Positions 16,529-24,123 of a stretch of 64,000 nucleotides of DNA are shown here, one piece after another (position 1 is the stretch's first letter; each line of letters opens with the position of its first letter). The notes below the pieces were generated by a model. The model was given only the letters and a program-made list of their open reading frames with translations. It did no database searches and was not told the DNA's origin. The position numbers and the translations under genes were made by a program. Origin of the DNA: Sulfuricella sp. (GTDB lineage Bacteria > Pseudomonadota > Gammaproteobacteria > Burkholderiales > Sulfuricellaceae); NCBI GenBank assembly GCA_041651995.1, contig JBAZID010000013.1, positions 1 to 64,000 of the forward strand. The letters are read 5' to 3'.

Positions 16529-18148
16529 TCATCCGGTTAGCGGTTGTTCATGTTGAATGATATCGAGGGCAACGGCTTCCGCAACCTTGATCCCGTCTAT
16601 CGCGGCAGAGAGAATCCCCCCCGCATAGCCCGCTCCTTCGCCGGAAGGGTAGAGTCCTGCCGTGTTCAGGCTCTGGTAACTTTCCCCGCGCGTGATGCGC
16701 ACCGGCGAGGAGGTGCGCGTCTCGACCCCGGTCAGCACCGCATCGTGCATGGAAAATCCCTTGATGTCCTTGTCGAAGGCGGGAATGGCTTCGCGCAGGG
16801 CTTCAATCACATAGTCCGGCAAAGCCGTGCCGAGGTCGCACAGATGTACGCCAGGTGTATACGAAGGCTGCACCGAGCCGAATTTCGTTGAGGCCTGGCC
16901 TTGCAGGAAGTCGCCGACCAGCTGGCCCGGCGCTTCATAATTGCGGCCGCCCAGCTCGAAGGCGCGCTCTTCCCATTTGCGCTGGAACTCGATGCCTGCC
17001 AGCGGGCCGCCCGGATAATCCTCGGGCGTGATGCCCACCACGATACCGCTGTTGGCATTGCGTTCGCTGCGCGAATACTGGCTCATACCGTTGGTCACCA
17101 CGCGCCCCGGCTCGGAGGCGGCGGCCACCACCTGGCCGCCGGGGCACATGCAGAAGCTGTACACCGAGCGCCCGTTCCTGCAATGGTGGACCAGCTTGTA
17201 ATCTGCCGCGCCGAGCAGCGGGTTGCCGGCGTTCTTGCCGAGGCGGCAGCGGTCGATGAGCGACTGCGGATGTTCGATGCGAAAGCCGATGGAAAAAGGC
17301 TTGGCTTCCATGTACACGCCGCGTTGATGCAGCATCTGGACCGTGTCACGCGCGCTGTGGCCGATGGCCATGACGAGGTGATCGGTGGCGATGCGCTCGC
17401 CGCTGGCAAGTACCACGCCGCGCACCTTGCCGTTCTCGATTTCGATATCGTCCACGCGGCTCTGGAAGCGGATTTCGCCGCCGAGTTCGAGGATGGTGGC
17501 GCGCATTTTCTCGACCATGCTCACCAAGCGGAAAGTGCCGATGTGCGGCTTGCTGACGTAGAGGATTTCCTCCGGGGCGCCGGCCTTGACGAATTCGGTC
17601 AGCACTTTCCGGCCGTAGTGCTTGGGGTCCTTGATCTGGCTGTGCAGCTTGCCGTCGGAAAAGGTGCCCGCGCCGCCTTCGCCGAACTGCACGTTGGATT
17701 CAGGGTTGAGCACGCCCTTGCGCCACAGGCCGAAAGTGTCCTTGGCGCGCTCGCGCACGGCCTTGCCGCGTTCCAGGATGATCGGACGAAACCCTGACTG
17801 CGCCAGGATCAGGGCGGCAAACAGTCCCGCCGGGCCCATCCCGGCCACGACCGGGCGCGACTTCAGGATCTTTGGCGCCTGGGCCACGAACTGGTAACGG
17901 GTGTCCGGGGAAGGTGAGAGGTGGCGGTCGTTTTTCAGGCGCTTCTGAATCGCCGCTTCATTTTTCACCTCGACATCCAGTGTGTAGGCGAACAGGATGG
18001 CATCTGGCTTGCGCGCGTCATAGCCGCGGCGGGCAATGGTGTAGCCGGTCAGATCGCTTGCCGGAATATCCAGCCTTTTGAGGATGGCCGCCTGAATTTC
18101 GCCTTCAGGATGGGCAATGGGGAGTTTTATTTCGGTTAATCGCAACAT
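16529..18148 (-). CDS. FAD-dependent dehydrogenase (COG2509-like)
   Basis: 539 residues. A short N-terminal domain (about 1-95) precedes an FAD-binding motif GMGPAGLFAALILAQSG near residue 104, with a further GGAGTFSDGKL block typical of this uncharacterised flavoprotein family. A C-terminal GEGAGYAGGI motif closes the FAD site. Probably a cytosolic oxidoreductase; substrate unknown. Its start (ATG at 18148) lacks a strong Shine-Dalgarno sequence. Confidence 0.85.
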   Translation of the reverse strand: MLRLTEIKLPIAHPEGEIQAAILKRLDIPASDLTGYTIARRGYDARKPDAILFAYTLDVEVKNEAAIQKRLKNDRHLSPSPDTRYQFVAQAPKILKSRPVVAGMGPAGLFAALILAQSGFRPIILERGKAVRERAKDTFGLWRKGVLNPESNVQFGEGGAGTFSDGKLHSQIKDPKHYGRKVLTEFVKAGAPEEILYVSKPHIGTFRLVSMVEKMRATILELGGEIRFQSRVDDIEIENGKVRGVVLASGERIATDHLVMAIGHSARDTVQMLHQRGVYMEAKPFSIGFRIEHPQSLIDRCRLGKNAGNPLLGAADYKLVHHCRNGRSVYSFCMCPGGQVVAAASEPGRVVTNGMSQYSRSERNANSGIVVGITPEDYPGGPLAGIEFQRKWEERAFELGGRNYEAPGQLVGDFLQGQASTKFGSVQPSYTPGVHLCDLGTALPDYVIEALREAIPAFDKDIKGFSMHDAVLTGVETRTSSPVRITRGESYQSLNTAGLYPSGEGAGYAGGILSAAIDGIKVAEAVALDIIQHEQPLTG

Positions 18149-18164
18149 GTTTTAAGAGTTTCGC

Positions 18165-18938
18165 CTATCTTCCAGAAACCGCGCCAAAGACCTTCTGCAG
18201 CAGGGTGCTGCCCGCCTGCATGGGGTTGGCGCGCAGCGCGCGCTCCTGCTCGCCGATCACCTTGTAGAGACGGTCCAGCGTCTGCTGGGTCACGTACTGC
18301 TCGACCGTGGCCTGGTTCTTGTCGAGTGCGCCAAACTGGGCGGCTGTCCCGGCATATTTGTTGTACTGCTGGGCGAGGCCTGCCCGGTCAGTGGTCTTTT
18401 TGACGATGGGGCCGAAGCGTTTGGTCAGTTCGGTTTCGGTCTTCCTGCGAAAAAAGTCCGTGGCGGCGGTGTCGCCTCCGGTGAGAATGCCTTTGGCGTC
18501 CTGCAGCGACATTTCCCTGACCGACTTGACCAGCAGGGTTTTCGCCTCCGGCACGGCGGCCTCCGCGGCGCGGTTCATCGACAATACCAGTTCGTCCGCC
18601 TGGTTGCCCATGCCCATCATGCGCATGGCTTTCTCGGCTTTTTTCAGACCGGAAGGCAGGGGGATTCTGAGCGCCTCGTTGCCAAAGAAACCATCCTGTT
18701 TGCCGAGCTGGGCCACGGCAGCTTCGGAGCCGCGGGTCAGTGCTTCCTTGAGGCCGGAGTTGATTTCGGCGGGCTTGAGCTGGTCGACGCTGCCGCTCCC
18801 GGCGGCAGGGGCAGAAGCAGAAGCTGGCTGGCTGGTGCCGCCTTTTTCCATTGCACCTTTCAGCGCGCCTTCGAGGTCAAAGGCATGAGCGGGAATGCTG
18901 AAAGCCAGGGCGGTGATTGCTGCTGTCAATTTGTTCAT
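18165..18938 (-). CDS. DUF4197 exported protein
   Basis: 257 residues with a signal peptide (about 1-19, ending AHA). The mature protein is helical, with DUF4197 hallmarks such as GLKEALTRGSEAAVAQLGKQDGFF and TDFFRRKTETELTKRFGPIV (each run given in part). Function unknown; periplasmic location inferred. Strong ribosome site (AAGGAGAAGTCGAG). It is on the same strand as, and 36 bases from, the DUF1854 gene. Confidence 0.82.
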   Translation of the reverse strand: MNKLTAAITALAFSIPAHAFDLEGALKGAMEKGGTSQPASASAPAAGSGSVDQLKPAEINSGLKEALTRGSEAAVAQLGKQDGFFGNEALRIPLPSGLKKAEKAMRMMGMGNQADELVLSMNRAAEAAVPEAKTLLVKSVREMSLQDAKGILTGGDTAATDFFRRKTETELTKRFGPIVKKTTDRAGLAQQYNKYAGTAAQFGALDKNQATVEQYVTQQTLDRLYKVIGEQERALRANPMQAGSTLLQKVFGAVSGR

Positions 18939-18974
18939 CTCGACTTCTCCTTGATTGGGTCCGGCGCTAACCTG

Positions 18975-19451
18975 CTACAGGAATCGATCCAGCAATTTGC
19001 GGCTATGCTTGTCCAGTGCATGAATGTCGCGCACCAGAAAATGGATGCTGTGGCTGTCCGCAATCAGCAAGGTGGTGGTGCCGATGCGGCGGATGTCGTC
19101 TTCCGCCTTGAGCACGAAGGAGGCGTCGCCACGGTCGGTTGCAACCTGCCAGGTGCTGGGCGTGGCAAAGCTGGAAACGCTGCGAATGCTGCGAATTTCG
19201 GGCATGAATTCCCGGCTGGCCAGTTCCTCTTCCACCAGCATGCGTTCTGCATCCGGCAGCTCTTCCAGTGAGTCGAGCCAGACCAGTTCGTGACCTTCGG
19301 CGCTCACCAGCGAAATGCCGGACTCGGGCGCCTGAATGGGGAAGGCGCGGACCGGGACAACGCCCTCGTGCACTTCTCCACCGCTGCGGCTGAAAACCAG
19401 CCGTCCGAAGGCATTGCGAGTGAGATGAAAATCATCCTGGTGTTTATCCAT
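18975..19451 (-). CDS. DUF1854 protein, cyanophycin-locus associated
   Basis: 158 residues from MDKHQDD; this start overlaps the end of the ABC transporter gene by 8 bases and has GGAG ten bases upstream. The sequence FGRLVFSRSGGEVHEGVVPVRAFP and DIRRIGTTTLLIADSHSIHFLVRDI blocks fit DUF1854. In betaproteobacteria this family occurs together with a particular ABC transporter beside cyanophycin synthetase genes, as here. The molecular role is unknown; translational coupling suggests partnership with the ABC protein. Confidence 0.8.
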   Translation of the reverse strand: MDKHQDDFHLTRNAFGRLVFSRSGGEVHEGVVPVRAFPIQAPESGISLVSAEGHELVWLDSLEELPDAERMLVEEELASREFMPEIRSIRSVSSFATPSTWQVATDRGDASFVLKAEDDIRRIGTTTLLIADSHSIHFLVRDIHALDKHSRKLLDRFL

Positions 19452-21738
19452 GGGTTTTTGGCTCCACTGCAACGGCTTTCGTTTCATCCATGTCGGTATC
19501 GACGTTGCGCGCCTGCGCCTGGTAAAGCCGATAGTATGCGCCCTGGCGCGCCATCAATTCTTCGTGCGGGCCGATTTCGACAACCTTTCCACGATCCATG
19601 ACCACCAGGCGGTCGGCCTGGCGCAGGGTGGAGAGGCGGTGGGCAATGGCGATGGTGGTTCGTCCGCGCACCAGGTTGTCGAGGGCCTTCTGGATTTCCT
19701 TCTCGGTCTCGGTATCGACGGACGAGGTAGCCTCGTCGAGGATGAGAATGCGCGGATCGATGAGCAGCGCGCGGGCGATGGAAATGCGCTGCCGTTCGCC
19801 GCCGGACAGGCCCTGGCCGCGCTCGCCCACCAGCGAATCATAGCCATGCGGCAGGCGCAGAATGAATTCGTGCGCATGCGCGGCGCGGGCAGCGGCGACG
19901 ATTTCCTCGCGGCTCGCATCCGGTTTGCCGTAGGCGATATTCTCGGCAATGGTGCCGAAAAACAGGAAGGGCTCCTGCAAGACCAGCCCGATATGGCGCC
20001 GGTATTCGGCGACCGGCAGGGAACGGATATCCACGCCATCCACCCGGATTGCGCCTTCAGAGAGGTCGTAAAAGCGGCAGATCAGGTTGACCAGGGAGCT
20101 CTTGCCAGATCCGCTGTGGCCCACCAGGCCGATCATTTCGCCGGGCTGGATGGTCAGGTCCACGCCGCGGATGACCGCACGGTTGCCATAACGGAAACCG
20201 GCATCGCGGATCTCGATTTGGCCGGAGAGTTGGGCGAGGTGAACCGGATGGGACGGCTCGGGCACGCTGGAGACATGGTCCAGAATGTCGAAAATGCGCT
20301 TGGCGCCGGCAGCGGCTTTCTGCGTCACGGAAACAATGCGGCTCATCGAGTCCAGGCGCCCATAGAAGCGGCCTATATAGGCAAGGAATGCAGTCAGCGT
20401 GCCGACCGTGATGTCGTTATGGGAGACTTGCCAGATGCCGAAGGCCCACACCACCAGCAGCCCCATTTCAGTCAGCAGGGAAACCGTGGGTGAAAATAGC
20501 GACCAGGTTTTGTTGAGTTTGTCGTTGATCAGCAGGTTGTGCCGGTTGGCTTCGCGGAAGCGCAGCGCTTCGCGCTTTTCCTGGGCGAAAGCCTTGACCA
20601 CGCGGATGCCGGGTATGGTGTCGGCCAGCACGCTGGTGACTTCGCCCCATACCCGGTCGATTTTTTCGAAGCCGGTGCGCAGGCGGTCGCGCACCACGTG
20701 AATCATCCAGGCGATCAAAGGCAGCGGGAGCAGGGTGACCAGCGCCAGCCAGGGGTTGATGGAAAACAGGATGATTGCGGTCATGCCTATCATCAGCACA
20801 TCGGTGATGAAATCCAGCGCATGCAGCGAAAGGAACACGCTGAGCCGGTCCGTTTCCGAACCGATGCGCGCCATCAGGTCGCCAGTGCGTTTGCCGCCAA
20901 AATATTCGAGCGACAGTTGCAGCAGGTGTTCATAGGTGGTGGTGCGCAAATCCGCGCTGATGCGCTCGGAAACCAGGGCGAGTATGTAGTTCTTGGCCCA
21001 CCCCAGCCCCCATGAAACCAGTGCGGCGCCAAGCAATCCGGAGAGATACAGGGCAACCGTGCCGGGTTCGATCCGTTGGCCGTTCTGGAAGGGGATCAGC
21101 ACCTCGTCCATCAGCGGCATGTAAAGATAGGGCGAGACCAGGGTTGCAGCCGTTGCGCCCAGCATGAGCAGGAATCCAAGCAGTAACTGCCCGCGATATG
21201 GCTTGGCAAACCGCCACAGGCGGAACAAGGTCCAGGTGGATGGCGGTGTATGGATTTCGCGGTGGCAAATCGGACATTCATCCACATCGGGCGGAATGGG
21301 TGCCTTGCAGTTGGGACAGACGCCTTCTTCAAGCGGGTTGATGCGACGCCCGGAAACGAGACTCTCGATTTGCTGTTCGAAGTGCCGGATCAGCCGCTGC
21401 GCTGCAATATTCTGCGACAGGGTGAAGCGCCAGCGGGCCAGGCGGCCATGGCCGTCATGCAGCTCCAGCGTGCCAACGCCGGCATGATCGGTGTGCTGGA
21501 GAGCAAGGCCGGCCCGAAAAGGCCAGTCCTGCCAGGCCATCTCGCCGGGTAATCTGGCCAGAATACGGTGGTTGGTCAAAAGCAGCAGGCCGGGCGAAAA
21601 ATGTAGCCGGGTGTCGAGATCCACTTCCATCCAGGCGAGGATTTCTTCGCCGCCGGAGAGTCGCGATTCGACTTCGGTGCGCCAGGCGGCAGGCAGGTTT
21701 TGAGTGCCTGAAACAGCAAGCAGGGGATCAGTTTTCAT
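19444..21738 (-). CDS. ABC exporter with N-terminal sensor-like domain and zinc ribbon, cyanophycin-locus associated
   Basis: 764 residues. Residues ~1-130 form a PH/GRAM-like domain, and a zinc ribbon follows with Cys141, Cys144, Cys155 and Cys158 (CPNCKAP...CPICH). A six-helix exporter domain spans about 180-470. The nucleotide-binding domain at ~500-740 has Walker A GHSGSGKSS, signature LSGGERQR and Walker B ILILDEATSS. It is a complete half-transporter of the MsbA type. The divergent cphA-like gene and the coupled DUF1854 gene tie it to cyanophycin metabolism; what it moves is unknown. Confidence 0.87.
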   Translation of the reverse strand: MKTDPLLAVSGTQNLPAAWRTEVESRLSGGEEILAWMEVDLDTRLHFSPGLLLLTNHRILARLPGEMAWQDWPFRAGLALQHTDHAGVGTLELHDGHGRLARWRFTLSQNIAAQRLIRHFEQQIESLVSGRRINPLEEGVCPNCKAPIPPDVDECPICHREIHTPPSTWTLFRLWRFAKPYRGQLLLGFLLMLGATAATLVSPYLYMPLMDEVLIPFQNGQRIEPGTVALYLSGLLGAALVSWGLGWAKNYILALVSERISADLRTTTYEHLLQLSLEYFGGKRTGDLMARIGSETDRLSVFLSLHALDFITDVLMIGMTAIILFSINPWLALVTLLPLPLIAWMIHVVRDRLRTGFEKIDRVWGEVTSVLADTIPGIRVVKAFAQEKREALRFREANRHNLLINDKLNKTWSLFSPTVSLLTEMGLLVVWAFGIWQVSHNDITVGTLTAFLAYIGRFYGRLDSMSRIVSVTQKAAAGAKRIFDILDHVSSVPEPSHPVHLAQLSGQIEIRDAGFRYGNRAVIRGVDLTIQPGEMIGLVGHSGSGKSSLVNLICRFYDLSEGAIRVDGVDIRSLPVAEYRRHIGLVLQEPFLFFGTIAENIAYGKPDASREEIVAAARAAHAHEFILRLPHGYDSLVGERGQGLSGGERQRISIARALLIDPRILILDEATSSVDTETEKEIQKALDNLVRGRTTIAIAHRLSTLRQADRLVVMDRGKVVEIGPHEELMARQGAYYRLYQAQARNVDTDMDETKAVAVEPKTHG

Positions 21739-21754
21739 GGTGACGAGTTTACTG

Positions 21755-21770
21755 CTCTTGCCCGCAAGAG
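21755..21770. promoter_or_regulatory. Perfect dyad between the ABC exporter and cphA-like genes (putative operator)
   Basis: CTCTTGC-CC-GCAAGAG is a perfect inverted repeat in the 209-base divergent intergenic region, 17 bases upstream of the ABC start. It could be a regulator site serving both genes. It does not match the ArgR box. Confidence 0.35.
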
Positions 21771-21947
21771 TACAGTTATGGGCGCTTTGGAACGGGGCTT
21801 CTGCATTACGTCCATGATGTCTGGAGAATCTTTTTTTGGCAGGTAAACCGAAAACCCTTTACGGCGTTAATATGGCCTTGGTCCGTGTTGAATTTGACCG
21901 GCCCGTCTCCCCAAAATCATCGTCTTGAAAATATGGAAAAGTTCGAC

Positions 21948-24065
21948 ATGGAATTTCTCAAAATCCTGTCTCTGCGCGGGCCGAATATTTGGACCTATCG
22001 CCCGGCTCTTGAAGCGTGGGTGGATATCGGCGCACTGGAGGATTCACCTTCCAACACCCTCCCCGGTTTTTACGAGCGCCTGTTGTCCTGGCTGCCCTCA
22101 CTGATCGAGCATCACTGCGGTGTCGGCGAGCGTGGCGGTTTTATGTTGCGGGTGCGCGAAGGTACCTGGGCGGGTCACATTCTCGAACATGTCACACTGG
22201 AGCTGCAGAACCTGGCCGGCATGCAGAGCGGCTTCGGCAAGGCGCGTAGCACCCCGGTGCGCGGTGTTTACAAGGTTGTGGTGCGTTCGCGCCATGAGGA
22301 AGTGAGCCGCGCCTGCCTGAATGCCGCCCGCGACCTGATCCTGGCCGCAATCGAAGACCGCCCCTTTGATGTGCCCGCTACCATTGCGCGGCTGCGCGAT
22401 CTGGCCGATTCCCTGTGCATCGGGCCGAGTACGGCGTGCATTGTCGATGCGGCTACCGAGCGGGGTATTCCGTCGATCCGCCTGACCGATGGCAACTTGA
22501 TGCAGCTGGGCTATGGCGTTCGCCAGCGCCGTATCTGGACAGCCGAAACCGATCAGACCAGCGCCATCGCCGAAGGCATCGCAAGCGACAAGGATTTGAC
22601 CAAGACTCTGTTGCAGGCCTGTGGCGTTCCGGTTCCAGAGGGACGGGTGGTGGATAGCCCGGAAGATGCCTGGGAGGCGGCCGAGGACATTGGCGTTCCC
22701 GTGGTGGTAAAGCCTTCCGATGGCAATCACGGACGCGGCGTCTCTGCCGAATTGATGACGCGGGAAGAGGTCGAGGCAGCCTATGGCATCGCGCTCAATG
22801 AGGGCAGCGAGGTGATGGTCGAGCGCTTCGTGCGCGGCGACGAACACCGCCTGTTGGTGGTGGCAGGGCGCCTTGCGGCAGCGACGCGTGGCGAGTCTGT
22901 TACCGTTACTGGAGATGGGCGTTCGAGTATTGCCGAACTGATCGACAGCCAGCTCAATACCGACCCGCGACGCGGTGCAACGGAGGATTTCCCGCTCGAT
23001 GTGATCATCCTGGACAAGGAACCGTCTATCGGATTCGAAATCGCGCGCCAGGGTTTTACCCCCGATTCGATCCCGCCCCTCGGCAAGAAGGTGATGGTCC
23101 AGCGTAACGGCAACGTGGCTTTTGATGTCACGGACCGGGTCCATCCCGATGTCGCTGCCACCGTCTCGCTCGCCGCCCGTATCGTGGGGCTGGATATTGC
23201 CGGGATCGATCTGGTTGCCGAGGACATCTCGCGACCGCTCGAGGAGCAGCGCGGCGCCATTGTCGAGGTCAATGCCGGCCCCGGCCTGCTCATGCACCTC
23301 AAACCGGCAAGCGGCGAGCCGCGCCCCGTGGGTATGGCCATTCTCGATAGCCTGTTCCCGCCTGGCGAAAGTGGACGTATTCCCGTCGTCGGCATCACGG
23401 GCAGCAGCGGGACCAGCCTGGTTGCACGCATCGTGGCGTGTCTGCTGCACCTGAGCGGAAAGCGCGTGGGCCTGGCCTGCAGCGACGGTCTCTTTCACGA
23501 CCAAAGGCTGGTTGAAACGGGGAATCGCGCCAACTGGACAGCCGCGCGCAAGCTGCTGTTGAACCGGGTAGGCGAGGCGGCGGTGATCGAAAATGGCAGC
23601 GATGTGATTCTGGGCGAGGGTCTGGCTTACGACCGCTGCCAGATTGGCGTGGTCACGGGGATTGACCCGGCCCGGCACTTTGGAAAGTTTTACATCGAGA
23701 CGCCAGAGCAGGTGTTCAACGTGTTGCGCACCCAGGTTGACGTGGTGCTTCCGGACGGCGTCGCGGTGCTGAACGGAAACGACCCGCTGGTGGTTGACAT
23801 GGCGCCGCTGTGTGATGGAGAGGTGATGTTCTTTGGCGTCGAGCCGGAGGCTCCGGCCATGGTTGAACATTTGTCCCGGGGCAAGCGCGCGGTCATTCTG
23901 CGCGATGGCTTTCTGGTGCTTGCGACGGGCAATCAGGAAGTTCGGCTTTTCGAGCTTGCCGGGAACGCGCAGATCGAGAATATACTGGCGGCGGTCGGTG
24001 TGGCCTGGGCATTGGATTTATCCCCGGACCTGATTCGTGCCGGGATCGAATCCTTCGAGGTCTAG
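21948..24065 (+). CDS. Cyanophycin synthetase-like protein with degenerate, truncated ligase domain
   Basis: 705 residues from MEFLKILSLRGPN, which aligns exactly with the start of the neighbouring CphA and has GGAAAAG upstream; in-frame ATGs lie 5 and 21 codons earlier. The N-terminal domain (about 1-160) and ATP-grasp domain (about 200-450, VVVKPSDGNHGRG) look intact. The Mur-ligase part has GITGSSGTS where the full synthetase has GTNGKTTT, so the P-loop lysine is missing, and the final ligase lobe is absent. It resembles the cphA' genes found in tandem with cphA in betaproteobacteria. It may only add one residue, prime or regulate. Confidence 0.85.
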   Translation: MEFLKILSLRGPNIWTYRPALEAWVDIGALEDSPSNTLPGFYERLLSWLPSLIEHHCGVGERGGFMLRVREGTWAGHILEHVTLELQNLAGMQSGFGKARSTPVRGVYKVVVRSRHEEVSRACLNAARDLILAAIEDRPFDVPATIARLRDLADSLCIGPSTACIVDAATERGIPSIRLTDGNLMQLGYGVRQRRIWTAETDQTSAIAEGIASDKDLTKTLLQACGVPVPEGRVVDSPEDAWEAAEDIGVPVVVKPSDGNHGRGVSAELMTREEVEAAYGIALNEGSEVMVERFVRGDEHRLLVVAGRLAAATRGESVTVTGDGRSSIAELIDSQLNTDPRRGATEDFPLDVIILDKEPSIGFEIARQGFTPDSIPPLGKKVMVQRNGNVAFDVTDRVHPDVAATVSLAARIVGLDIAGIDLVAEDISRPLEEQRGAIVEVNAGPGLLMHLKPASGEPRPVGMAILDSLFPPGESGRIPVVGITGSSGTSLVARIVACLLHLSGKRVGLACSDGLFHDQRLVETGNRANWTAARKLLLNRVGEAAVIENGSDVILGEGLAYDRCQIGVVTGIDPARHFGKFYIETPEQVFNVLRTQVDVVLPDGVAVLNGNDPLVVDMAPLCDGEVMFFGVEPEAPAMVEHLSRGKRAVILRDGFLVLATGNQEVRLFELAGNAQIENILAAVGVAWALDLSPDLIRAGIESFEV

Positions 24066-24123
24066 AGCGTAAAACCGCGAAAATTTCTCGATAATAATAC
24101 TGGGTAACATTAGGAAACCATTC

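Noticed and set aside
21833..21852. Sigma-54-like TTGGCAGGTAAACCGA upstream of the cphA-like gene
   Set aside because: The -24 box fits, but the base pair at the -12 position is GA, not GC, so the essential second element is missing.
21948..24065. cphA-like gene as a frameshifted pseudogene
   Set aside because: The frame is open throughout, with normal codon use and an intact ATP-grasp domain. The loss of the P-loop lysine and last lobe is a known pattern for tandem cphA paralogues, so it is treated as a real, altered protein.
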